Origin: Modestobacter sp.
GTDB lineage: Bacteria; Actinomycetota; Actinomycetes; Mycobacteriales; Geodermatophilaceae
Length of the DNA: 37,910 nt
Assembly (NCBI GenBank): GCA_025933855.1
Contig: JAICZD010000002.1
Span: 1-37,910 of the forward strand
Direction of reading: 5' to 3'
Below the pieces are notes generated by a model. The model saw nothing but the letters and a program-made list of their open reading frames with translations. It was not told the DNA's origin and searched no databases. A program made the translations under genes and the position numbers. Positions 17,028 through 24,984 of the stretch are shown in pieces (the first letter of the stretch is position 1; every line of letters starts with the position of its first letter).

Positions 17028-17861
17028 GTGTTCGAGGTCGACTTCCTGGCTCTGCTGGCCCGCGACGTGCTGCGGGAGCGGGCGGCAGAACTCATCGCCG
17101 AGGCCTGCGCCTGGAGCGTCGGGCTCTCCGACCAGCCGCACCTGCTGCGCCGGGGCGGCCGGCTGGTCGCCACCGGGGTGACCATGGGCGTCCGCGCTGC
17201 CTCCGGCCTGCCGCTGTCCGGTGAGGAGGACGGCCGCCTGGAGCTGGGCGACGCCCGGCCCGGCAGCTTTCAGGACGCGCTGAACGCGCTGGCCCCCGAC
17301 GGCACCGTCCACGCCGAGCGGTTCGACGCCGAGGTCGTCGAGCCGTTCGCGCTGGCCACCTGCGTGCTCGCGGCGGAGCGTGCCCGGCAGACCCGGCGCG
17401 CCGAGTGGCGCGACTTGCTCGACGACCTCGGGGAGGACGGCGGGGACCTGGTCGACGTGGTGCGGGCCGGGGAGTGGGAGGCGCCGCTGCGCATCGACGC
17501 CGACCACCTGGTGCTGGCCGCGCTGGGCGACGTCCCGCTGATCGCGGTCGAGGCCGAGGGCCTGCCGCTGTCGCTGGTCCGGGCCGCCGAGGCGGTGACC
17601 CGGACCGCCGCCGTCCCCGAGCCCGGGCCGGTACCGGACGGCGACCTGGCCGGCTCGCTGTTCCTCGCCGAGGCGGCGCTGCGGGAGGCCGGGGTGCCGG
17701 TGCCGGTGCCGCCGGAGGAGGCCGAGCGGCTGCTCGGGGCGCTGCTCGCGGAGGGGCTGCTGCTGGAGGACGTGCCCGCGGTGCTGGCGCACCTGCCCGT
17801 CCAGCCGGCCACCGCCCGGGAGATCGACGCCATCGTGGCGGCCGCCGGGCTGGGGTGGTGA
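17028..17861 (+). CDS. Protein of unknown function, acidic and lysine-free
   Basis: 277 residues that I do not recognise. It contains no lysine at all, is rich in Leu, Ala, Glu and Asp, and looks all-alpha at the C-terminus (FLAEAALREAG, EEAERLLGALLAEGLLLEDVPAVLAHL). There is no signal peptide or membrane helix. The start is GTG at 17028, next to a long purine-rich ribosome-binding site (GGAGGAGGGTGGAGGG); the upstream frame is part of the promoter region shared with the amidase. It precedes the epimerase-like gene by 25 bases and is probably co-transcribed with it. Confidence 0.7.
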   Translation: MFEVDFLALLARDVLRERAAELIAEACAWSVGLSDQPHLLRRGGRLVATGVTMGVRAASGLPLSGEEDGRLELGDARPGSFQDALNALAPDGTVHAERFDAEVVEPFALATCVLAAERARQTRRAEWRDLLDDLGEDGGDLVDVVRAGEWEAPLRIDADHLVLAALGDVPLIAVEAEGLPLSLVRAAEAVTRTAAVPEPGPVPDGDLAGSLFLAEAALREAGVPVPVPPEEAERLLGALLAEGLLLEDVPAVLAHLPVQPATAREIDAIVAAAGLGW

Positions 17862-17886
17862 CGGCGGCGCCGCCGATACTCACCGG

Positions 17887-18723
17887 GTGACCGTCTCCCT
17901 GCGGGCCGGCGAGGCCGAGCTCGTCGTCGATCCTGCCGCCGGCGCCCGGTGGACCTCCTGGCGCGTCGGCGACCTGGAGCTGCTGGGCGGAGCCGACGTG
18001 TCCCTGCCGGCGGGGATGCGCTCGGGCTGCTTCGTGATGGCACCGTTCGCCGGCCGGCTGGGCCGGGGACGGGTCGAGCTGTCCGGCCGGCAGCACCAGC
18101 TGCCGCGACTGGCCCCGCCGCACGCCATCCACGGCACGGTGACCGAGCGCCCCTGGGCGGTGCTGGAGCGGGCCGGCACCCTGCTGCGCTGCGCCACCGA
18201 CCTGGGTGCCGACTGGCCGGCGGCCGGGCGGGTGGAGCAGCGGCTGGAGCTGTCCGCCGACCGGCTGACCAGCGGGTTGACGCTGCTCGCGGAGGAACCG
18301 ATGCCGGTGGCTCTCGGCTGGCATCCCTGGTTCCCGCGCCGCCTGGCCCGCGGTCGCCCCGCCGAGTGGTTGCTCACCGGGGGAGAGCAGTACGTGCGCG
18401 GTGCGGACGGCCTGCCGACCGGCGAGCTGACCGCCCGACGTCCGGGGCCCTGGGACGACTGCTTCCGCCGGTTCACCACCCCGCCCGGCCTGCGCTGGCC
18501 CGGCGCGCTGGAGCTGGTGGTCGGCTCCTCGGCCGAGCACTGGGTGCTCTTCGACGAGCGGGACGGCGAGCTGTGCCTGGAGCCGCAGACCGGGCCGCCG
18601 GATGCGCCGGCCATCGGTGCGGCGGTCGTGGTGCCGGCCGGCGGGGAGCTGTCGCTGCGCTGCACCTGGCGCTGGCGGGTCCTGCCGCCCGACGAGGCCG
18701 CCGGCGGTTCAGCGGGCGTCTGA
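17887..18723 (+). CDS. Aldose 1-epimerase-like protein (GalM family)
   Basis: 278-residue beta-sandwich mutarotase-like protein. It has the conserved histidines in HAIHGTV (about 79-85) and LGWHPWF (about 139-145) and the catalytic-type glutamate in CLEPQTGPPDAPA (about 237-249). It should interconvert anomers of a hexose or its phosphate; the exact sugar is unknown. It is somewhat short for GalM and contains no lysine. There is no clear ribosome-binding site before GTG at 17887; GATACT lies six bases upstream, which would suit a leaderless start. Its end overlaps the end of the convergent TetR gene by 15 bases. Confidence 0.85.
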   Translation: MTVSLRAGEAELVVDPAAGARWTSWRVGDLELLGGADVSLPAGMRSGCFVMAPFAGRLGRGRVELSGRQHQLPRLAPPHAIHGTVTERPWAVLERAGTLLRCATDLGADWPAAGRVEQRLELSADRLTSGLTLLAEEPMPVALGWHPWFPRRLARGRPAEWLLTGGEQYVRGADGLPTGELTARRPGPWDDCFRRFTTPPGLRWPGALELVVGSSAEHWVLFDERDGELCLEPQTGPPDAPAIGAAVVVPAGGELSLRCTWRWRVLPPDEAAGGSAGV

Positions 18724-19407
18724 GCCGGCGGCGGGAGGGACAGCCGGCCGGCCGTAGATCGCGCTGAGCCACACCTCGAGCAGCACGTCGACGACATCCT
18801 CCTCGGCGACGGCCGGCCCGTCACCGCTCAACGTTCCGTAGAGCACCCGCTCGTCGAGCTGGTTCAGCACGATGGCCAGGTCCCGCGCCGGGACGCCGGG
18901 CGGGGCCGCCCCCCGGCGCCGCTCCGACTCGATCGCCCTGGTGCAGGCAGCCACCCACGCCTCCGACACCCGCGCCCACAGCGCCCGGACGTCGGCGTTG
19001 GTGAACCGCAGCTCCGCGGTGGCCAGGGTCACCGACCGGTGGGCGCGGAACGTGGCGAAGTAGGCCTCGATCATCGCCCGCCAGCCGGCCCGGGTGTGCC
19101 CCGGCGGCCCGGCGAAGGCGGCCTGCGCCGCGGCGTCGGCCTCGGCGACGACCCGGTCCAGCAGGGTGAGCAGGACGGCGTCCTTGGACGGGAAGTAGAA
19201 GTAGAAGGTCGGCCGCGAGATGCCGGCGCCGCGGGCCAGGTCGTCGACGGAGATCGCGGACGGCGGGCGCCGGTCCAGGAGATCCTCCGCGGTGGCCAGG
19301 ATCGCTGCCTCGCGGTCGTCGCCGGAGGGGCGGGCGGTGCGCCGTCCGCGTGGCTCCGGCCCACCCCCCGTGGACCAGGGGCCGACGGGTCGGGTCGGCG
19401 GGGCCAT
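18709..19407 (-). CDS. TetR-family repressor, EthR-like
   Basis: 232 residues. The helix-turn-helix is at about 38-80 (ILATAEDLL ... ISVDDLARGAGISRPTFYFYFPSKDAVLLTLL) and matches the EthR pattern. The ligand domain is all-alpha. The first 30 residues are a Pro/Arg-rich extension. It is divergent from an EthA-like monooxygenase, the same arrangement as ethR-ethA in Mycobacterium tuberculosis, where EthR represses ethA. ATG at 19407 lies seven bases after a TAAGGT -10 box and has no ribosome-binding site, so the mRNA is probably leaderless. I infer that it represses the monooxygenase and itself through the shared palindrome at 19439-19453. Confidence 0.88.
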   Translation of the reverse strand: MAPPTRPVGPWSTGGGPEPRGRRTARPSGDDREAAILATAEDLLDRRPPSAISVDDLARGAGISRPTFYFYFPSKDAVLLTLLDRVVAEADAAAQAAFAGPPGHTRAGWRAMIEAYFATFRAHRSVTLATAELRFTNADVRALWARVSEAWVAACTRAIESERRRGAAPPGVPARDLAIVLNQLDERVLYGTLSGDGPAVAEEDVVDVLLEVWLSAIYGRPAVPPAAGSDAR

Positions 19408-19413
19408 GTCGGC

Positions 19414-19442
19414 ACCTTACGGTCACCGCACGCGACTCTCAA
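19414..19442 (-). promoter_or_regulatory. Promoter of the TetR gene (leaderless)
   Basis: On the minus strand, TTGAGA (19442-19437) and TAAGGT (19419-19414) are 17 bases apart. The start site falls at or next to the A of the ATG at 19407. The -35 box overlaps one arm of the operator-like palindrome. Confidence 0.65.
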
Positions 19443-19453
19443 CACCTCGTTGA
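19439..19453. promoter_or_regulatory. Operator-like palindrome between TetR and EthA-like genes
   Basis: TCAAC-ACCTC-GTTGA: five-base inverted arms, five-base spacer. Each arm overlaps the -35 box of one of the two divergent promoters, so one bound repressor dimer could block both. Confidence 0.55.
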
Positions 19454-19479
19454 CTCCCTCGACGCGGCGTCGATACTGT
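19450..19479 (+). promoter_or_regulatory. Promoter of the EthA-like gene
   Basis: TTGACT (19450-19455), 18 bases, TACTGT (19474-19479). The start site would be near 19486, giving a leader of about 58 bases before the ATG at 19544. Confidence 0.65.
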
Positions 19480-19543
19480 GCCGGTAGCGCGGCGCGGCCG
19501 CTGCCTGCGGCCCCGGCTGACCGGCCGGAGAACGGAGCGCCCG

Positions 19544-21130
19544 ATGGCGACCGAACCCATCCCGACCGAACCCATCCCGACCGGGCACGTTCCGACCGAG
19601 CACGTTCCGACCGAGCACGTGGACGTGCTGATCGTCGGAGCCGGCCTGTCCGGCATCGGCGCCGCCTGCCACCTGCGGCGCAACGCCCCGGAGAAGACCT
19701 ACGCCGTGCTCGAGGCCCGTGGCGCGATCGGCGGCACCTGGGACCTGTTCCGGTATCCCGGGGTCCGGTCGGACTCGGACATGTTCACCCTCGGCTACGC
19801 CTTCCGGCCGTGGAACGAGGTCACGGCCATCGCCGACGGGCCCTCGATCCGCGACTACATCCGCGACACCGCCCGCGAGTTCGGCGTCGACTCGAAGATC
19901 CGCTTCCACTCCCGGGTGATCGGCGCGGAGTGGTCGACCGAGATCGCGCGCTGGACGGTGACCGTGCAGCAGACCGAGACCGGGGACACGGTCACGATGA
20001 CCTGCTCCTGGCTGTCGGTCTGCTCGGGCTACTACCGCTACGACGCCGGCCACTCGCCGCGGTTCGAGGGCAGTGAGCTGTTCGGCGGACGGATCGTGCA
20101 TCCGCAGCACTGGCCGGCCGACCTGGACCACGCCGGCAAGCGGGTCGTCGTCATCGGCAGCGGCGCCACGGCCGTCACCCTGGTGCCCAGCATGGCGACC
20201 GAGGCCGCGCACGTGACCATGCTGCAGCGCACCCCCAGCTACGTGCTGTCCCTGCCGGGCACCGACCCGCTGGCCGCCGTGCTGCGCCGGCGGCTGCCGG
20301 GCCGGGTGGCGCATCCGATCGTCCGCTGGAAGAACGTGCTGCTCACCACCGCCTCCTACCAGTTCAGCCGGCGCCGCCCGGCGACCATGCGGGCGCTGGT
20401 GCGCAAGGGGATGCTCAAGGCCCTGCCGCCCGGCTTCGACGTGGACACCCACTTCAACCCGCCCTACGACCCGTGGGACCAGCGGCTGTGCCTCGTCCCC
20501 GACGGTGACCTCTTCCGGGCGCTGAGCAGCGGCAAGGCCTCGGTGGTCACCGGCCGGATCGAGCGGTTCACCGAGGACGGCATCCGGCTGGACGACGGCC
20601 AGGAGCTGGCGGCGGACATCGTCGTCACGGCCACCGGGCTGACGCTGCAGGCCCTCGGGGGCATGTCGCTGACCGTGGACGGCCGGCCGGTCGACCTCGC
20701 GGAGACGGTCTCCTACAAGGGCATGATGGTGTCCGGCGTGCCGAACTTCTCCATGGTGATCGGCTACACGAACAACTCCTGGACGCTGAAGGCCGACCTG
20801 GTCAACGGATACGTCGTCCGGCTGCTGCGCTACCTCGACGAGCACGGGTACGCCTCGGCCACCCCGGTCGGCCCGGACGACGACTCGGCGACCGCGCCCT
20901 TCCTCGACCTCACGTCCGGTTACGTGCAGCGCGGGCTGGCGATGCTGCCCAGGCAGGGCTCCCGGGGGCCGTGGCGGCTGCGCCAGAACTACCTGCGCGA
21001 CCTGCTGCCGATGCGCCGCGGTCGGCTGGACGACGAGGGGATGACCTTCCAGCCCCGCCGGTCCGCTGTTCCGGCCCCCTCCCCGGCCTCGACTCGGTTC
21101 CCGGCTCCGTCCCCGGCTCCGGTCGCGTGA
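19544..21130 (+). CDS. ethA: EthA-like flavin-containing Baeyer-Villiger monooxygenase
   Basis: 528 residues. FAD-binding VGAGLSGIGA (about 30-39), the BVMO fingerprint FGGRIVHPQHWP and the NADPH-binding GSGATAVTLVP are all present. Runs such as GTWDLFRYPGVRSDSDM, NPWDQRLCLVP-like (DPWDQRLCLVPDGDLFRA) and YKGMM-SG-PN match M. tuberculosis EthA closely. That enzyme oxidises ketones to esters and activates thioamide prodrugs such as ethionamide. The N-terminus is extended by tandem repeats (EPIPT EPIPT GHVPT EHVPT), and the C-terminus by a PAPSPA-rich tail; both are outside the core fold. Its stop overlaps the SDR start (GTGA), so the two are coupled. Confidence 0.9.
   Translation: MATEPIPTEPIPTGHVPTEHVPTEHVDVLIVGAGLSGIGAACHLRRNAPEKTYAVLEARGAIGGTWDLFRYPGVRSDSDMFTLGYAFRPWNEVTAIADGPSIRDYIRDTAREFGVDSKIRFHSRVIGAEWSTEIARWTVTVQQTETGDTVTMTCSWLSVCSGYYRYDAGHSPRFEGSELFGGRIVHPQHWPADLDHAGKRVVVIGSGATAVTLVPSMATEAAHVTMLQRTPSYVLSLPGTDPLAAVLRRRLPGRVAHPIVRWKNVLLTTASYQFSRRRPATMRALVRKGMLKALPPGFDVDTHFNPPYDPWDQRLCLVPDGDLFRALSSGKASVVTGRIERFTEDGIRLDDGQELAADIVVTATGLTLQALGGMSLTVDGRPVDLAETVSYKGMMVSGVPNFSMVIGYTNNSWTLKADLVNGYVVRLLRYLDEHGYASATPVGPDDDSATAPFLDLTSGYVQRGLAMLPRQGSRGPWRLRQNYLRDLLPMRRGRLDDEGMTFQPRRSAVPAPSPASTRFPAPSPAPVA
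19553..19627 (+). repeat. Tandem 15-base repeats in the EthA-like N-terminus
   Basis: Five in-phase 15-base units: two exact GAACCCATCCCGACC (19553-19582), then GGGCACGTTCCGACC, GAGCACGTTCCGACC and a diverged GAGCACGTGGACGTG. They encode pentapeptides ending PT before the FAD-binding strand. Confidence 0.9.
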
Positions 21131-21993
21131 GGAGCGCCGGGCTGGAGCGGTTCGAGTTCGCCGGCGGAACCGCCGCGGTCACCGGCGCGGCCAGCGGGAT
21201 CGGCGAGGCGCTGGCCACGGCGCTCGCCGCCCGCGGCTGCTCGCTGGTGCTGCTGGACCGCGACGCGGAGCGGCTGGCCGCGGTGGCCGCCCGGCTGCGG
21301 GCGGCCCACCCCGCCGCGACGGTGGACACCCTGGTCGTCGACCTCGCGGACGCCGCGGCCACCCAGCGGGCCGGCGAGCAGGTCGCGGCCGGGAATCCCG
21401 ACCTGACGCTGCTGGTCAACAACGCCGGCGTGGCCCTCGGCGGGCGCTTCGACCAGGTGACCGTGGAGGAGTTCGACCGGGTGCAGGCGATCAACGTCCG
21501 CGCCGTCGTCCGGCTGACCCACGTCCTGCTGCCGGTGCTGCGGGCCAACCCGGGGTCGCACCTGGTCAACGTCTCCAGCGCCTTCGGGCTGGTCGCCCCC
21601 GCCGGCCAGACCGCCTACGCCACCAGCAAGTACGCCGTCCGCGGCTTCACCGAGGCGCTGCGCGCCGAGCTGGCCGGCGACGGTGTCGGCGTGACCTGCG
21701 TGCACCCGGGCGGGGTCCGCACCCGGATCGCCGCCTCGGCCCCAGTCGGGTCCGGGGTGCCCGCCGGCGAGGGCGAGGCCGGCAAGCGCCAGTTCGAGAA
21801 GCTGCTGACCATGGACCCGGCCCGGGCCGCGGACCGGATCGTGCGGGCGGTCGAGCGGCGCCGCCCGCGGCTGCTCGTCGGTGGCAGCGCGGTCGTGCTG
21901 GACGGCCTGGCCCGGCTGTTCCCGGTCTCCTACACCGCGTTCCTCGGCGCCGCGACCCGCGGCGGAGCGGCGGTGGCCGCCCGCCGGAGCTGA
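21127..21993 (+). CDS. SDR-family NAD(P)-dependent oxidoreductase
   Basis: 288 residues with a complete classical active site: TGAASGIG for the cofactor, NNAGV, the Ser in NVSSAFG, and Tyr-x-x-x-Lys in TAYATSKYAVRG (YATSK). It reduces or oxidises an alcohol/carbonyl with NAD(P). The C-terminal segment (RPRLLVGGSAVVLDGLARLFPVSYTAFLG) is hydrophobic and may touch the membrane, as in some lipid-linked SDRs. The GTG at 21127 overlaps the monooxygenase stop in GTGA. A dehydrogenase coupled to a Baeyer-Villiger enzyme could make its ketone substrate from an alcohol. Confidence 0.9.
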   Translation: MRSAGLERFEFAGGTAAVTGAASGIGEALATALAARGCSLVLLDRDAERLAAVAARLRAAHPAATVDTLVVDLADAAATQRAGEQVAAGNPDLTLLVNNAGVALGGRFDQVTVEEFDRVQAINVRAVVRLTHVLLPVLRANPGSHLVNVSSAFGLVAPAGQTAYATSKYAVRGFTEALRAELAGDGVGVTCVHPGGVRTRIAASAPVGSGVPAGEGEAGKRQFEKLLTMDPARAADRIVRAVERRRPRLLVGGSAVVLDGLARLFPVSYTAFLGAATRGGAAVAARRS

Positions 21994-22013
21994 CCGGCAG
22001 GGCTTCCCGCCGG
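21994..22013. terminator. Convergent terminator hairpin
   Basis: CCGGCAGGGCTTCCCGCCGG: eight pairs with one mismatch around a CT loop, lying in the 25 bases between the convergent SDR (stop 21993) and ABC ATPase (stop 22019). Confidence 0.55.
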
Positions 22014-22018
22014 GCGGC

Positions 22019-22870
22019 TCACCCGGGCTGGTCGGCGAACCGCGACCGGCCACGGGCCGCGCTGCGGGCCAGGGCCAGCCGGGTGGTGGGGGAGGCGGCC
22101 AGCAGCTCCTTGGTGTACTCGTGGTGCGGGGTGGCGTAGAGGGTCGCCTTGTCCGCGACCTCCACGACCGCACCGCTCTTCATGACCACCACCACGTCGC
22201 TCATGTGCCGCACGACGTGCAGGTCGTGGCTGATGAACAGGTAGGACAGACCGCGGTCGCGCTGCAGCTGCTGCAGCAGCTCCAGGATCTGAGCCCGCAC
22301 CGAGACGTCGAGCGAGGACGTCGGCTCGTCGGCGATGATCAGCTCCGGCTCGCTGGCCAGCGCCCGGGCGATGTTCACCCGCTGACGCTGGCCGCCGGAC
22401 AGCTGGGCGGGCCGGCGGGCCATGTACCCGGCCGGCAGGTCGACCGCCTGCAGCAGCTCGGCCACCCGGTCCCGGATGCCGCTGCGCGGCACGGTCCGGT
22501 GCACGATCAGCGGTTCGGCCAGCGTCGCGAGGACGCTGCGCCGGGGGTTGAGCGAGGTCAGCGAGTCCTGGAACACCATCTGCACGTGCCGCCGCAGGCC
22601 GGCTAGTGACTCCGCCGTGCCTGCGACGACCTCGCCGGACAGCGACACCGTCCCCGAGTCCGGCCGCTCGAGCCCGACGACGGTGCGGGCCAGGGTGGAC
22701 TTGCCGCTGCCGGACTGCCCGACCACCCCGACCGTCTGCCCCCGCCCGACGTGCAGGGACACGCCCCGCAGCGCGTGCACCGGCGGGCGGCGGGTGAACA
22801 GGCCGCGGCTGCGGAAGGTCACGACCAGGTCGTCGACCGAGAGCAGCGGCGCCGCAGGAGGGTGGGTCAT
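22019..22870 (-). CDS. Oligopeptide-type ABC transporter ATPase (DppF/OppF-like)
   Basis: 283-residue ATPase. Walker A is GQSGSGKST, the Q-loop is VFQDSLTSLNPR, the signature is LSGGQRQRV, Walker B is LIIADEPTSSLD and the H-loop is FISHDL. The VFQD-x-x-x-SLNPR pattern and the DELYATPHHEYT-like tail (ATLYATPHHEYTKELL) are those of dipeptide/oligopeptide systems. It pairs with the upstream DppD-like ATPase. The ATG at 22870 is preceded by GGAAGG. It is the last gene of a seven-gene operon. Confidence 0.92.
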   Translation of the reverse strand: MTHPPAAPLLSVDDLVVTFRSRGLFTRRPPVHALRGVSLHVGRGQTVGVVGQSGSGKSTLARTVVGLERPDSGTVSLSGEVVAGTAESLAGLRRHVQMVFQDSLTSLNPRRSVLATLAEPLIVHRTVPRSGIRDRVAELLQAVDLPAGYMARRPAQLSGGQRQRVNIARALASEPELIIADEPTSSLDVSVRAQILELLQQLQRDRGLSYLFISHDLHVVRHMSDVVVVMKSGAVVEVADKATLYATPHHEYTKELLAASPTTRLALARSAARGRSRFADQPG

Positions 22871-22911
22871 GGCGCCTTCCGGAGTTCTGGACCGCCGGCC
22901 TCGGTCGCCGG

Positions 22912-23748
22912 TCACGGGCGGCCGCCGGCGTCCACCGGGTCGCCCTCGAGCTCGCGGACGACGGCCAGCAGATCCCGGGTGTAGGGATGGGCGGGGCGCT
23001 GGAACACCTGGTGCACCGATCCGTACTCGACCACCGAGCCGTGCCGCATCACCGCGACGTCGTCGGCCAGCCCGGCGACCACGCTCAGGTCGTGGCTGAC
23101 GATCAGCAGCCCGATCCCCAGATCCGTGGTGAGGTCGCTGAGCAGCTCCAGCACCTGGGCCTGCACGCTCACGTCCAGCGCGGTGGTCGGCTCGTCGGCG
23201 ATGAGCAGCGTCGGGTTGCACGACACCGCCATGGCGATCACCACCCGCTGGCGCATTCCGCCGCTGAACTCGTGCGGAAAGGACCGCAGCTTGTCCCGCG
23301 GCGCGTCGATGCCGACCCGGTCGAGCAGCTCGACCGCCCGCTCGTCGGCCTGCTTGCGCGACATGCCCAGGTGCAGCCGCAGCGGCTCGCGCAGCTGCGC
23401 GCCGATCGTCTTCACCGGGTTCAGCGCCGCCATCGGGTCCTGGTAGACCAGCCCGATGTCCTTGCCGCGCAGCGGCCGCAACCGCCGTTCGGGCAGGCCC
23501 ACCAGCTCGGTCCCGCGGAAGGTGATCGACCCGGTGACGGTGGCACCGCGGGCGAGCAGGCCCATGATCGCCAGGCAGGCGGTGCTCTTGCCGGAGCCGG
23601 ACTCGCCGACCAGCCCGAGCGTCTGACCGGGGTTCATCGCGAAGCTGACGCCCGTGACCGCAGCGTCCTCCGGGCGGGTCCCGGGGAAGACCACCCGCAG
23701 GTCCCGGACGGCGAGCAGTTCCTCGCCGCCCGGGGCGACGGCGCTCAT
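22912..23748 (-). CDS. Oligopeptide-type ABC transporter ATPase (DppD/OppD-like)
   Basis: 278 residues with Walker A GESGSGKST, VYQDPMAALNP (Q-loop), FSGGMRQRV (signature), LLIADEPTTALD (Walker B) and IVSHDLSVV. The QRPAHPYTRDLLAVV tail is typical of DppD/OppD; the usual iron-sulfur cysteine cluster near the end is not present. The ATG at 23748 overlaps the amidohydrolase stop in ATGA. It forms a heterodimer with the downstream ATPase to power the two permeases. Confidence 0.92.
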   Translation of the reverse strand: MSAVAPGGEELLAVRDLRVVFPGTRPEDAAVTGVSFAMNPGQTLGLVGESGSGKSTACLAIMGLLARGATVTGSITFRGTELVGLPERRLRPLRGKDIGLVYQDPMAALNPVKTIGAQLREPLRLHLGMSRKQADERAVELLDRVGIDAPRDKLRSFPHEFSGGMRQRVVIAMAVSCNPTLLIADEPTTALDVSVQAQVLELLSDLTTDLGIGLLIVSHDLSVVAGLADDVAVMRHGSVVEYGSVHQVFQRPAHPYTRDLLAVVRELEGDPVDAGGRP

Positions 23749-24968
23749 CCCGCTGCGCCGACGGGGTCGAGGGCGCCGTGCGCCACCTCTCCGCCCTTGA
23801 GCACGAGCACCACGTCGCGGACGGCGGAGATCGACGTCGTCGGGTCGCCCTCGACCAGCAGCAGGTCGGCGAGCCTGCCCTCGGCGACCGTGCCGAGCTC
23901 GTCGGCGAGGTCGAAGTTCACCGCGCTGGTCGAGGTGGCGGCGACGAGCGCCTGAACCGGGGTCATGCCGAACTCGACCATGAGCTCCAGCTCGCCGGGC
24001 AGCTCGCCGTGCGGGTTGTACGGCGTGCCGGCGTCCGTGCCGCAGGCGATCGTCACCCCGGCGGCCACCGCCGCCCGGAAGCTGCGCTCGCTGGCCTCCG
24101 CCTCGAGCATGACCTTCTCGTACATCCACGCCGGCAGCGAGTCGCCGTTGTCGGCGATCCGGCGCACCGCGATCAGCGTCGGCACGATGATGGTGCCGCG
24201 GTCCAGGGCCAGCTGGATCGCCTCGTCGTCCATGAAGCAGGCGTGCTCGATGGAGTCCAGGCCGGCCAGGATCGCGTTCTTCACGCCCTGACCGCCGATG
24301 GCGTGGCTGGTGATGCGCTTGCCGGCGTTGTGCGCCTCGGCGACCGCCGCGGCGAGCTCCTCCACGTGCAGCGCGGTCTGCAGCGGGCTGACGCCCTTGG
24401 TCAGGACGCCGCCGGTCGACATGATCTTGATGAAGTCGGCGCCGCACTTCAGCTCCGCCCGGGTGGCTGCCGCGATCCCCCACGGGCCGTCGGCCTGGCG
24501 GCCGATGAAGTGCCCGTGGCCGCCGGTCATCGTGATCACCCGCCCGGCGGCCTGGACCCGGGGGCCCGGGATGACGCCGCGCTCCACCAGGTCGCGGACC
24601 TCGATGGCGAAGCCCTCGACGGACCCGCAGTCGCGCACGCTGGTCACCCCGGTGGCGATCGTCTCGCGCAGGTTGTTGGTGGCGTGCACGGTGGCCTCGA
24701 CCACGCTGCCGGCGAGCGTGTCCCCGGACCGGGCGGACTCGGCGACGTCGGCGCCCAGGTGCACGTGGTTGTTCATCAGCCCGGGCAGCAGGGTGCGGCC
24801 GGTGCCGTCGACCACGCGGGCGCCGGGCACCTCCGGCGCCTGGGCGGCGGGGCCGACCCAGCTGATCCGGTCGCCCTCGACCAGCACGCTGTGCTCGGGC
24901 AGCAGCGGGCCGCCGGTGCCGTCGAAGACGGCGACGGAGGAGATCAGCAGCGGGGACTGTGAAGTCAC
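23745..24968 (-). CDS. Metal-dependent amidohydrolase (imidazolonepropionase/prolidase-like)
   Basis: 407 residues of the amidohydrolase superfamily. The metal site is visible: HVH in NNHVHLGAD (H68, H70), the bridging lysine in FIKIMSTGG (K181), TSHAIGG (H222), SIEHACF (H242) and ACGTDAG (D312). Relatives hydrolyse Xaa-Pro or Xaa-Arg dipeptides, N-acyl amino acids or cyclic amides. It is probably cytosolic, having no signal peptide. The start is GTG at 24968, with AGGA about nine bases upstream. It lies inside the ABC transporter operon, so its substrate is likely imported by that transporter. Confidence 0.88.
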   Translation of the reverse strand: MTSQSPLLISSVAVFDGTGGPLLPEHSVLVEGDRISWVGPAAQAPEVPGARVVDGTGRTLLPGLMNNHVHLGADVAESARSGDTLAGSVVEATVHATNNLRETIATGVTSVRDCGSVEGFAIEVRDLVERGVIPGPRVQAAGRVITMTGGHGHFIGRQADGPWGIAAATRAELKCGADFIKIMSTGGVLTKGVSPLQTALHVEELAAAVAEAHNAGKRITSHAIGGQGVKNAILAGLDSIEHACFMDDEAIQLALDRGTIIVPTLIAVRRIADNGDSLPAWMYEKVMLEAEASERSFRAAVAAGVTIACGTDAGTPYNPHGELPGELELMVEFGMTPVQALVAATSTSAVNFDLADELGTVAEGRLADLLLVEGDPTTSISAVRDVVLVLKGGEVAHGALDPVGAAG

Positions 24969-24984
24969 GGGAGGGGTCCTCGGC

